A stretch of 64,000 nucleotides of DNA from Blepharisma stoltei (lineage: Eukaryota; Ciliophora; Heterotrichea; Heterotrichida; Blepharismidae): positions 124,001 to 188,000 of the forward strand of contig CAJZBQ010000028.1 of NCBI GenBank assembly GCA_914767885.1, given 5' to 3'. Within the stretch, counting starts at the first letter, position 1, and each line of letters starts with the position of its first letter. A program made the translations under genes and the position numbers. Under the pieces are notes generated by a model, which saw only the letters and a list, made by a program, of their open reading frames with translations, did not search any database and was not told the origin of the DNA. Below are positions 55,357-64,000 of the stretch, in pieces.

Positions 55357-57817
55357 TTATAATTGATTTTTAATATCTTTGATTATTTCTCCAACTATTT
55401 TGACAGAAATTGATGGGAAAAGCTTGGTTATTTCTGTTTCTAAGACGAGAATAAACTTAGCTGCTTTGGTGAGATGCTCTTTAAGCTGATGATGTGTCTG
55501 TTTAGCAGTAATTCGTAAATTTTCAGCATTTTTTCTTATATTATTGAGCTGGTCTTGAAGCTTGTTATTATTAAACATTTCAAGTTTTTGGGCATTTCTT
55601 TCGACTGCTTTAGGCTGCTCATGCATTAATACAAGATCTTGGGCTGATCTAAATTCTTTCATTATTTCTTTGACAGTGTCTTGATATCTTCCTGTTATTT
55701 CTGCAAAAGATTCTAGCTCGATCAGCTCAGTAAGCAAAGACATTCTGATATTTCTTTGTGATAGAGGAAAGTCTTTGATTTCTTTGGTAATTTCTTCTCC
55801 TATTTCAATAGTTTCTATTTTTCATTCTATTTCTGCTGGGGCTTCAATCACTATTTCTTCAGCTATATTGTCTTCTATAGCTACTACAGGTGACGTTTCA
55901 GGATTTTTGTACTACAATTTTATCGTCAGACAATTAGTTTTTTCAAGTAAATGGCCTGATTATAATTTTTTTTTAAATTTGGTAATAAATATTGGTGTGG
56001 CTATCAAAAAGTTCAGAGCAAACGGAAATCATTTACAGGTGAATAGCTATCTCTTACTCTCTCCCCTTTAAATAAATCAAATATACATAAAATTCAGTTT
56101 TTTGGTAGTTTAACTCTTAAAAATTTGAACAAATTTTTTTCAATATGAAAAATTTCATAGGAGAAAATACTAATTTTTTTATAAAATTAGTTTTTGGGAC
56201 TGATTTAATAGAAAAAGTGTAAGTAGAATATTATTTAAACAGTTTTCACACTAAATTTATTATTTTTTAATTAATTCTGTATAAAAATAAAATTAAATTC
56301 AAAAATATTGCATTCAATTTATATATTTGAATTTTAAAACTCTTTTAGAGATATTTAATAAAAAGGGTCCACTTGTGGGTTCAAGCTTGAAGCGTGAAAT
56401 AGCATTCTAAATATGGTTTCTACATGCTTCGATATGTTTACGGCTATTTCACATATCAAGCTCGTATTCACGAGTGAACCCTTTTTATTAAATTATGATA
56501 AAGACGATAAAAATTTTTTATAAAATAAAATTAACCCGGCTTTAAATTGGAACAGGATTTTTTGTTCCAATTTAAAGGGGGAGTTAGTTCTTCCATGTTT
56601 ACATCAGGTTCATAACTTCTAAGACTATCAATAGTTGGCAATGATATTTCTGAATTGTGATTTCTCATTGAAATTTCTCTATAGCTTTCTAATAGCGATG
56701 AAAATAATGGACCTTTTAACTTATTGATGATATCCAAGTATATATCTGGCAAATTTCTAGTCAATGCTTTAAGCTCTTCCGGTATTTTTTTACCTGTAAT
56801 TCCCATTTTTTTGCATAACTCTTGGAATTGTTTATGATTCTTTTCCATATGGTCTTTAATATTTTCTTCTTTGTGAATATAATCCTGAGCTTGCTTTTCA
56901 AATGTGTGCAACTGAGTTTTCAATGCAGGGGATTCATAGCTTCCTATTTGTATGAGATTTTTTCCACAGTCTGCCTTAGTCTTAGTCTTAGTTAAATTTA
57001 TAGAGTAGCTCCCAGCCAGGACCGAATGTCCTTTTCTTCCGCCTTTTGGACGCCTCGCTTGCTTTCCTTGCCCTGCTCCCAGTGTGCACCTAAGTGCCAC
57101 AGGCTACCACTCAGCTCCTTCCGGTCATGGGTCTTGGTCATGCTATCCCGGAAGTAGGCGAACTGGGGCCACCGTGCTTCACGTCGCCAGACTAGGGTTA
57201 GAGTTAAGGATTAATTCCTTAGCTCTTGTAGGCTCCTGCCATGCCCTCCAAATTGGCACTAGCGGTCCCTAGAGGAGAAACCCTTTTTGCCCCGTGTCTT
57301 ATCGGGACGACCCTAGGATCGTCGTTGCTGGACTGGGAGGGAAACCTAGCCGGACACAAACTACCAGTACCCATTCCAGACCTTCCCTGGACGGATTGGC
57401 TTCAGGCCGCAGCAAGGTCCCCAATCTCACCACAGTTCCGGGAGAGGACGGGTCGGTGTCGCCGCCATTTTATTTGTGTTTTCCACAGTCTGCCAAATGC
57501 AAATTTTGCTTTTGATAAAGTTTGATGAGTCTATCCCATTCATATATATACGGTGATGAATAATTCCCTAACAGTGTTTTTCCTTTATCTGCTTCAGAAG
57601 TATTCAATAATTTTTGAAAAATTTCGACAGCTTGAAGATACCCATGCTTAGAGTTGTCAATTGTATTTTCTAGCTCAGGATTTTCTGATAAGCTTTTTAT
57701 TAGGTCATTTTGCTTTGCGTGGATTGCTCTTAATTTGGAAGACCAATCTTTATCAAGTTTTTTCCTATTAGATAGCCATTCTATAACCTGATCAAACTTG
57801 ATATCAATCAGCTCCAT
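55357..57817 (-). CDS. CDK5RAP3 / C53, subunit of the UFL1 UFMylation complex
   Basis: CDK5RAP3 works with UFL1 and DDRGK1 in UFM1 attachment to ER-bound ribosomes and in ER-phagy. The N-terminal part (MELIDIKFDQVIEWLSNRKK, GNYSSPYIYEWDRLIKLYQK, CKKMGITGKKIPEELKAL, PDVNMEEL) and the C-terminal part (MSLLTELIELESFAEITGRY, EQPKAVERNAQKLE) align in order with the family. Between them, about 55744-55900, is an acidic linker with IEWKIETIEIGEE, which resembles the UFM1/ATG8-binding IDWG motifs of the animal protein. A SINE-like element at 56976-57478 and an insert at about 55910-56586 interrupt the gene. The first rejoins in frame (HLADCGKNLIQIGSYE), the second I could not resolve. Stop is TAA. 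Confidence 0.82.
55910..56586. mobile_element. Composite insert in CDK5RAP3 gene with TWA/CTCCCC edge
   Basis: The right edge (minus-strand start) is TAACTCCCCC followed by a hairpin (TTTAAATTGGAAC facing GTTCCAATTTAAA, 56533-56577), the same plan as MITE families A and B but with a different sequence. The interior is AT-rich and holds the fold-back at 56354-56493. The left edge near 55910 is not fixed. Confidence 0.55.
56354..56493. mobile_element. Fold-back element, 140 bp
   Basis: Arms TTTAATAAAAAGGGT and ACCCTTTTTATTAAA are complementary, as are GCTTGAAGCGTGAAATAGC and GCTATTTCACATATCAAGC with a few mismatches. The loop is about 40 bases. Confidence 0.7.
56960..57494 (-). mobile_element. 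SINE-like retroelement S8 with 16-bp target duplication
   Basis: The body is 56976-57478, between perfect TTTTCCACAGTCTGCC copies (56960-56975, 57479-57494). Minus-strand start ACAAATAAAATGGCGGCG. The tail is (CTAAGA)n, seen as TTAGTCTTAGTCTTAG on the plus strand. Removal restores CDK5RAP3 in frame. Confidence 0.87.
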
Positions 57818-57838
57818 TATTATTTCTAATTATAATTT

Positions 57839-58225
57839 ATGGACTCATTTTTTCAAAGCGTAATTACCAAGCTTAAAGCTGAAGAAAAAGCTTTTATGTC
57901 AGCTATAGATGCAGACTTCAAAAAACTCCATGCCGATATGTATGAATGCTCATCAAAATGCTTTAGTAATCCAGGCTCATTATCAGACTCTAGAAGCTGT
58001 GCAAGCAATTGTACATCCAAAGGATTTCAATTTAGGTCTGAAATAAATGATGAAGTGCAAAAATCTAAAAAAGAATATGCCAGTTGTGTGCAGCAGTGCA
58101 AGGAAAGTTATCCAGATATGAAGAGCGGAATGAAATCATGCGTTTATGACTGTATTGAAGATGGAGTTGAAGTTATTAAAAAAATGACTGTTAGGGTTCA
58201 AGATATGTTCAAATATTACAAATAA
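57839..58225 (+). CDS. FAM136A-like (DUF842) mitochondrial CX3C protein
   Basis: 128 residues with four CX3C motifs, CSSKC, CASNC, CVQQC and CVYDC, in the two helix pairs typical of the DUF842/FAM136A family, thought to reside in the mitochondrial intermembrane space with disulphide-linked helices. The N-terminus (MDSFFQSVITKLKAEEKAFM) and length fit. It is a single exon without insertion. Its ATG is only 21 bp from the divergent CDK5RAP3 start, so the two must share a very small promoter. Stop is TAA. Confidence 0.85.
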   Translation: MDSFFQSVITKLKAEEKAFMSAIDADFKKLHADMYECSSKCFSNPGSLSDSRSCASNCTSKGFQFRSEINDEVQKSKKEYASCVQQCKESYPDMKSGMKSCVYDCIEDGVEVIKKMTVRVQDMFKYYK

Positions 58226-58777
58226 TTGCTTTGGAATAGGATTAGATAATAAAATTATTTAACACTAAATTCTTTATGTAAGCGAGCAAGGAATATTGTG
58301 CGAGCTAAAACTTTTATGATGAGGTTATATGAAATTTCTTTAAAAAATTTCTAGGTTAATTCAAGTCACTTGTTAAAATTTGTACTAACCAGATTTCTAG
58401 CATCTGATAAAATTAGATTAAAATAATAATTAATATATAGCAAAAATTTCTGCCCATATAGAAGATTAATTTTCTAAAAATTGTGATTTTTTTACGATAC
58501 ATTATGCTGCTGCCTTACAACAGGGAATTTAGATAGATATAAAGAATTTTAGTAATATTTTAAAAAAGCCACTCTTACAGAGTTAATCTAATTAATATCT
58601 TTAGCTCCAAATAGACTTTTAAATCTTTTGAAATTATTTTATTTTTAATATTTGATTGAATTTTCATGTTAAGATTATATTTTTTGGATTTTAATTATAT
58701 AGATTACATATATAATTTATTTAAACTGATTTTTTAAGATAAAATGGTGTAATTGATTGCATTCCTAACACTTAAAA
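58226..58777. other. AT-rich intergenic region
   Basis: About 550 bases, very AT-rich. I see no gene or repeat copy until the retroelement that begins at 58778. Confidence 0.5.
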
Positions 58778-59200
58778 GAGAAATAAAATCGTGACGTATG
58801 ACGGAGTTGACCTCCGAGGCGTCTCACCCATTTTGGTCAAGGCAGGGCTCCATAAATCCATTCGACCGAAATAAGACCGGGTTGGGGTCTAGTAGGGCAT
58901 GGAGAAGGAGTCTCTTGTCCTCCCCGGGTGAAGTTTTATTTCTCTTCCGTAGGTTTGCCCAGCCCAGGCTGGGTTTTGTCCTACCACCTAGTCCTTCCCT
59001 GTCGGGACTAGCGGAGCGCCCAGACGCGGGCGGAGAACCCAGGTGGGCTAACCCTTGGGTTCGAGTGGTTCAGACTGGAAAACCAGGTAAGCATGGGAAG
59101 AGGAATTTCCCGCTTGGAGCCGAGACGGGGCAAAGGCTAGTGTGATAAACGCTTATGGCCAGTTTAGCAATTTTAACTCAACTTAACTTAACACTTAAAA
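58766..59200 (+). mobile_element. SINE-like retroelement S9 with 12-bp target duplication
   Basis: The body is 58778-59188, between TAACACTTAAAA copies (58766-58777, 59189-59200). The 5' end GAGAAATAAAA (58778-58788) is perfectly complementary to TTTTATTTCTC at 58934-58944. The 3' tail is an AACTTAACTTAA repeat. The body is GC-rich. It lies upstream of the coiled-coil gene, not inside a reading frame. Confidence 0.82.
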
Positions 59201-59229
59201 TTTTCCATTGATAAATAAAAATTTTGCAA

Positions 59230-61497
59230 ATGGAAAAACTTAAATATGTAAATGCAAAGCCTCGTCCTTATGCCTCAAGATCTTCAGTTCCAAACCCTAA
59301 TATTAAAATCCAAAACACAAATTTTACACCTAGATCTTTAACTTTGTCGAGTCCATACATGCGATCTCCATCAAGTATGGAAACAGACGAAAGACTTTAT
59401 ATGCAATCCCCTAGCATAGAAGAGTTCTATAAAAGTGCTGAATCCGACCGTAATAAGCTTGAAAAAATATATCATCAGCGGAAATATAAAACTAAATCTC
59501 ACGTTTCTTCAAAACTCCAAAACGAAATCAATCGTCTAACTCTCCTCCTCAGTGAGAGAAAGCAATCATTGGAAAAGTATCTATTTTTTGACCTAAAAAT
59601 GCACCTTATATAAAAAATTTTATAAAAATATGTATTTATATATAAATGGCAATGAGTATAATCAACCTTCTAGCTTATTCTGTTGAATTTTATATACAGC
59701 TTGTATTTTAAAACAAATTAAATTATGTTTTGCTTTCCATTATTGTAAATTCGAAAAAAATTGACTATAAAATTTATATTAAAAACATTTAAGTTCTTTG
59801 AATGAATAAATTTTATTTCCTTGATGGAGAGGCAGGGAGTAAGTAAAAATTTTGCTTTCCAAAAAGATGATGACCTGCATGTGGCAAAATCTCTTGAGTA
59901 TATTAAACAAGCAATTGATAAAATTTTAATTGAAAAAGAACCAAAACCTAACGAAGACTATTGGACTAATAATAGAAATTTTGAGAATTCAAAAGGGAAA
60001 TTTGACGGAATTGATGAGCTTAGAGCAAATTTAAGAATTCAAATTATTCAAGCTAAGCAAGAAAGCGAAAAGGCAGTCAAAATGCAGCAGCAGTTGAAAA
60101 GATATGAAAATATTTTGAACCAAAAAGAAAGCGGATTAAGAGACCAAGAAAAACTTTTATATATTGATAAAGAAGAAATAATCAAAGAGAAAGAAGCCAT
60201 TAAAACTAAGACAAATCATTTAGAATTGGCAAAGGAAGAAATCAAAAAGAAAGCAAACCAATTGGAAATCGATAAAGAATTATTAGAAAAAGAATATGAA
60301 CAATTAGAGAAAAATCGTCAAAACATTAAAGAATTCAACAAATTTGAAGAAAAACATTATAAAGAGAATGAAGATTTTGAAGAAATGGAAAGAGAATTTT
60401 TATTAAAATGTGAAGAAAAGTCTGAGTTAATTGCGAAAGCTGAAGAAGATTTAAGTAAAAGAGAAATGGCTTTAGAAAAGCAGCATCAAGAATTATATTT
60501 GTTATCTAAATCGCTACAAGATTTAAAAGATCAAATAGAACAGCAACAAGATTTTGCTTCAAAAAATTTAGAAGAGCAGCACAATCGTCTGCAAGAAGAA
60601 ACAAAATCATTAAATATAAAGCGGTCAGAAACTGAAGCAGCCTACAAGAAATTAACTGAGGAGCTTAAAACAGTTGAAAAGCTTAAAAATACTCTTTTGG
60701 AACAAAAAGAAATATCTGATAAAGAAATTGAAAAAATAAAAGAAAAATATGGCCAAAAAATATGTGAAGCCTTAAATATGAGCAATCATGCACAAGAAAC
60801 TGTCAAAATCATCTCAGAAAAGGAAGAATATATTGACAAAATTATATTAGAAATCGAAAAAGAAAAATCTGAATTAAACCAAAGATGAAAATATGTTGAA
60901 AACTTAGAAATGCTCAAAGAAGACTTAGAAAGAGAAAGGATGGTTTTTGAGGATAAAAATGCGTTAAAACGAGAAACTGGAAATGAATTTAATGAAAAAG
61001 ACACTGAAACTTTAAAAACAAACTTGCAATTTATCAATAAAAGAAGCCAAGAATTAGAAGAAATTTCAAATATGCTAGAAGAAAAAATGCAATTTATTAT
61101 GCAAAAAGAAAATGAACTAAAAGCTGTGCAGGAAATAATTGATAATGATAGAGAAGAAATAGACTCAACCTCAAAATTATTAAAAAATATTTTTACAGAG
61201 CTTAATGAACAAAGAGAAATGCAAGAATATGAAAATGAGAAAATAGCAAAAGAAAAAGAGCACACAAGCAAAGATAGAGAAAAAATTGCTGGGATAATCA
61301 CAAAACTTGACCAAGAAATTAAAAGAATTGATAATAAAGAAGATGAGCTTCAAAAGCTAAGGCAAGTATTGGATGAGAGAGAAAATTTGCTTCATATGAA
61401 GGAAAGAAATATTTTGATGATGGAAAATCAGAAAATAGAGTTCAATAATCGAAATATTTTGAATGACCAAGAAAATCCGGAAGATAAAGATCGATAA
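59230..61497 (+). CDS. Long coiled-coil protein of unknown function
   Basis: The N-terminal 100 residues are Ser/Pro-rich (MEKLKYVNAKPRPYASRSSV, SLTLSSPYMRSPSSMETDER). They lead to NEINRL, where a decayed MITE B (59537-59839) interrupts. After it the frame runs SKNFAFQKDDDLHVAKSLEY and then about 520 residues of near-continuous heptads rich in Glu, Lys and Leu (KSLQDLKDQIEQQQDFASKN, KRIDNKEDELQKLRQVLDER). Removal of the MITE with one TAA gives CGT CTA AGT AAA in frame. TGA at 60886-60888 is Trp in the middle of the coil. The start ATG at 59230 lies just after the retroelement S9. A structural or ciliary role is plausible only. Stop is TAA. Confidence 0.72.
59537..59839. mobile_element. MITE family B, heavily decayed copy
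   Basis: 303 bp between TAA repeats (59537-59539, 59840-59842). The left part aligns along its length with family B (TCCTCAGTGAGAGAAAGCA against TCCGTGAGCGAACAAAACC; ATTTTTTGACC shared; GAGTATAAT-like and TTCTGTTGAATTTTA blocks shared). The right end GGCAGGGAG stands where B has GGAGGGGGGG. It can be translated for 40 codons past its left edge, which hides it. Confidence 0.78.
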
Positions 61498-61518
61498 GTT
61501 AATTATAATATTAATTTC

Positions 61519-61789
61519 TAACTTCCTCATCCTTGATTGATTGACACCATTGAAAATTTCCTAAAAATTGAGAAATTTAACTTGATAAACGAAATTTCCA
61601 CCCACATCACCTAAATCTAACTGCCTATCTTTGATAGTCCTGAATGTTAGAGATATACCGTAAAATCAACTCTCCACATTCTAACGTGTGTTTTGGATTA
61701 TTTGATAATATATTGTTTACAGCTTGCAGATAAAAATGTTTTAATATAAAATTTCCCGTATTTTTAGCACCCATCCAAGACTGAGGGAC
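61519..61789. mobile_element. MITE family A, decayed copy, reverse orientation
   Basis: TAA at 61519-61521 and 61790-61792. The left end CTTCCTCATCCTTGATTGAT, then TTTCCTAAAAATTGAGAAAT, matches the reverse complement of the right part of family A. The right end CACCCATCCAAGACTGAGGG is a worn cap. It lies just upstream of the thioesterase start. Confidence 0.7.
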
Positions 61790-61803
61790 TAAGTAGAATT
61801 CAC

Positions 61804-62562
61804 ATGTGGAGCTTTAAAAAAGATGACATCATCATTCAACCCAAGGTTCACAAGTACACCTTAGTATGGCTGCCTGGATGAACAAGAACTCCAAAAGTAG
61901 ATAAGCGAGTCTTTCAAAATGCACCTATGCTTCAAGATATGAGAATCCGCATCCTGATGGCTCCATCAAGAAAAATTGTTTCAAACTCTAGGCTTTCTGT
62001 TCCTTCTTGATATGAAGGTGTAGCAAGCAACTTTTCAACAATTTTCCCATCACTTAACGAAATTTCTCATCTAGTAGATGAAATTATACAAGAGGAATAT
62101 GATTTGTGCCAAAATGTATTTTTAGGTGGATTTTCACAAGGAGGAGCGACCGCAATTTACACAGGTTTAGTTGTTTCGAAGGTTCCTTTGCTTGGAATAA
62201 TTGCACTTTCTGCGCCTCCATTTCCCTTTATAATCAGATTGATTAATTTGGAATTTAATATGCCTAGGATAAAAAAAGATAGGGCCAATTTTAAGGAATG
62301 AGTCTAGCAGATGTCTAGAGAATTTAATATAAAACAATATAAGATAAAATTAGAAAGAAAGAAAATACCTGTATTTGTTTATATGGGAGGAAAAGACGAG
62401 ATTTTAAATGAAGAGCTTACAAGAGAAAAATTCAAGAATCTATTAATAGGAATGACTATAACTTACACAAATGATGAATTATTAGGCCACATGTACAGTT
62501 GAAAAGAATTCGTGCTATTGAAGAAATGGATGAAATCTATAGCGCCAGCAGAGCATATTTAA
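61804..62562 (+). CDS. Acyl-protein thioesterase / lysophospholipase-like serine hydrolase
   Basis: Alpha/beta hydrolase of the APT1/LYPLA group, which removes palmitate from proteins. The nucleophile elbow GFSQGG lies near 62131, the catalytic Asp in GGKDEI near 62392, and the His in LLGHMYS near 62483. The early strand YTLVWLPGWTRTPK replaces the usual LHGLGD motif. Several TGA codons encode Trp (LPGW, VPSW, YSW). An in-frame TAG at 62305-62307 lies between ANFKEW and MSREFNIKQY; no 15-16 nt intron removes it, so the gene may be damaged, or a short eliminated segment is present. The start ATG at 61804 is inferred. Stop is TAA at 62560-62562. Confidence 0.75.
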
Positions 62563-63466
62563 TAGATAACCATAATAAGACTAATTTCAGATTAAAAAAA
62601 ATATTATTCTGTATATTAATTATGAGTTATAATTTTGCAGATTATAATTATTACTGCTTTTTGGTTCATTATCAATTCACAATATTAAAAATGGGGAATA
62701 CTAGAGGTCGAAACTCTTTTAACGTTCCATGGAAAAGGGACTTAGGTTCCTAGATGGTCTTAAAAAGACGAATAGACAGCTTCCTGGAGTTGTGACATTC
62801 CACATGGTGTGCTGGAAAGAGAGCTGAGGCAGTTAGGTTCTAACGGTCGATCCACCGATTCGTTATTCAGAACTGATACTGATCCTATCTTATTAAAGGC
62901 TTCAAAGAAAACAAGAATTTTAATTAAGAGTAAATTTATTCAAATTCATTATCAATTATTGATTGCTCTCCATAGCATAAATAACTAATATATTAAATCA
63001 TTCATAGGCAAATGCTAACTTGCCCAATATAAAGCATTCTCAAAAGCTTTTATAGTAATTGCCCGAGGATGGCGCAAGATAGCGCCATCCTCGGGCAATT
63101 CAAAAAATACGCCCCGCACGGGAATTGTACCCACGTGTGGGGCCATTTTTGGTATGTGGAGAACATCGACTCCATGTACCAAAAATGGCCCCACACGTGG
63201 GTTCAATTCCCGGTGTGGGGCCATTTTTTTAAATTGCTCAAGGATGGCGCAAGATAGCGCCATCCTCGGGCAATTACAATAAGACAGCCATGCAGTGCAG
63301 ATAAAGGCGCTGTTAGAAGTTTATTTATTAAACATTATTTCTAGCATTTATATCTTTAAATCTCTGGCATTATTTATTTTGCTATATTTTTTTATTTTTT
63401 TCTGACCACTGAAAAATATGCATATTTTAAAGTTAATAAAAAACTTTATGGAATATAATAATATTA
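62563..63466. other. Intergenic region with mobile-element pieces
   Basis: 62700-62890 is less AT-rich and resembles a retroelement fragment, without recognisable ends. The double-hairpin element at 63056-63276 follows. No protein-coding gene seen. Confidence 0.45.
63056..63276. mobile_element. Double-hairpin fold-back element, copy 2
   Basis: Terminal hairpins at 63057-63100 and 63232-63275, both GAGGATGGCGC, loop, GCGCCATCCTC inside AATTGCCC/GGGCAATT arms. Between them an inner palindrome runs from about 63108 to 63228, with GTGTGGGGCCATTTTTGGTA facing TACCAAAAATGGCCCCACAC. CACGTG occurs in both inner arms. Confidence 0.85.
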
Positions 63467-63883
63467 ATGGCGAGAACCAAGCAAACTGCAAGAAAAACCC
63501 CATTATCAGGAAAAACTCCTAAAAAGCAATTAGCCTCCAAAGCAGCTAAAAAACTATCAGCATCTTCTATAGCTGGCGTCAAGAAGCCCCATCGGTTTAG
63601 ACCAGGGACTGTAGCATTAAGAGAGATCCGAAAATACCAAAAAAGTACTGAGCTTCTTATAAGGAAGCTCCCATTCCAAAGACTCGTTAGAGAACTTGCC
63701 CAAGAATACAAAAGCGATTTGAGATTCCAAAGCTCAGCAGTTTTAGCCCTTCAAGAAGCAGCAGAAGCATTTTTAGTTGGCTTATACGAAGATTCAAATC
63801 TCTGCGCAATTCATGCTAAAAGAGTAACAATCATGCCAAAAGATTTACAATTGGCAAGAAGAATCCGAGGAGAAAGACCATAA
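63467..63883 (+). CDS. Histone H3 variant with altered N-terminal tail
   Basis: 138 residues against 135 for canonical H3 without Met. The tail starts ARTKQTARK like normal H3. It then reads [20 protein letters not shown] instead of [19 protein letters not shown]: position 10 is Thr followed by Pro, one residue is inserted before the K14 equivalent, R17 and R26 equivalents are Lys, and the region around S28 is [12 protein letters not shown]. The core ([60 protein letters not shown]) is standard, so it should form a nucleosome. No CENP-A-type loop 1 extension is seen. No intron, no insert. Stop is TAA. Confidence 0.95.
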   Translation: MARTKQTARKTPLSGKTPKKQLASKAAKKLSASSIAGVKKPHRFRPGTVALREIRKYQKSTELLIRKLPFQRLVRELAQEYKSDLRFQSSAVLALQEAAEAFLVGLYEDSNLCAIHAKRVTIMPKDLQLARRIRGERP

Positions 63884-63929
63884 CTCCATTTTTATCTTTT
63901 TTTTAGATTAATATACCTCCAGAACAGGT

Positions 63930-64000
63930 ATGGCTCGACCTGAAACACCCCCTCCCCCTGACGGTTTCAATTTGAACGACATTGCTAATTCAAAATGATA
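63930..64000 (+). CDS. Start of a further gene, cut by window end
   Basis: ATG at 63930 begins MARPETPPPPDGFNLNDIAN and runs off the end, with TGA at the edge read as Trp. Too short to identify. It lies 47 bp after the H3 stop, on the same strand. Confidence 0.45.

Noticed and set aside
59050-59080. tRNA or tRNA-derived promoter in S9 (GGGTTCGAG)
   Set aside because: It resembles a B box but lies near 280 bases into the element, without a matching A box at the right distance or a cloverleaf.
60786-61301. Minus-strand Ser/Phe-rich open frame opposite the coiled coil
   Set aside because: It is a shadow of the Glu/Lys-rich heptad sequence on the plus strand.
63056-63276. CRISPR array
   Set aside because: There are only two hairpins around a palindrome, no regular spacers, and the genome is eukaryotic.
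1-64000. Standard genetic code organism such as Stentor
   Set aside because: In-frame TGA at conserved Trp sites occurs in many unrelated genes, which excludes the standard code.

Overview
The window looks like germline (micronuclear) DNA of a heterotrich ciliate, most probably Blepharisma. Three things point there. First, conserved proteins run straight through in-frame TGA codons where tryptophan is expected (nucleoside hydrolase, dynein heavy chain, NF-YC, TBC-domain protein), while genes end in TAA or TAG. Second, many genes carry 15-nt GT...AG introns. Third, conserved genes are broken dozens of times by insertions flanked by short direct repeats, and taking out exactly one repeat plus the insert restores the frame. 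That is the signature of internal eliminated sequences (IESs). The organism is inferred from family knowledge, not from a search.

Layout: 1-3347 hybrid histidine-kinase-like gene (5' partial); 3405-4946 HRD1-type E3 ligase; 5009-9807 (-) large type I membrane protein; 9882-10316 (-) NF-YC; 11044-11753 two-repeat MYB; 12055-13011 nucleoside hydrolase; 13140-14030 mobile-element remnant; 14379-15298 bromodomain/NET protein; 15467-17311 TBC1D5-like; 17388-22277 TRAPPC10-like; 22312-24362 (-) coiled coil; 24443-24724 small membrane protein; 24784-41085 (-) one axonemal dynein heavy chain with 13 insertions; 41459-44647 poorly identified genes and retroelements; 45309-45956 (-) SET methyltransferase; 46177-47096 (-) unknown; 47137-48057 enoyl-CoA reductase; 48978-49469 Lys-rich protein; 49625-51333 (-) CCT theta; 51569-54527 two unknown genes; 54601-55356 unresolved coding sequence; 55357-57817 (-) CDK5RAP3; 57839-58225 FAM136A; 59230-61497 coiled coil; 61804-62562 acyl-protein thioesterase; 63467-63883 histone H3 variant; 63930-end start of a further gene.

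The genes are ordinary eukaryotic housekeeping, ciliary, trafficking, ER quality-control and chromatin genes, with no sign of a pathway cluster. The interest is in the inserted DNA. At least five kinds of element are present: (A) and (B), MITE families with TTA/TAA target repeats and a hairpin at one end; (C) a terminal-inverted-repeat element with 8-9 bp target duplications; SINE-like retroelements with 12-17 bp target duplications, simple-repeat tails and a 5' terminal stem that covaries between families; and fold-back elements, including a composite of two hairpins around a long palindrome and a solo copy of the same hairpin. Short 51-160 bp IESs with TA or other repeats make up the rest. 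Copies range from near-identical to barely recognisable, so the window shows stages in the conversion of transposons into IESs.
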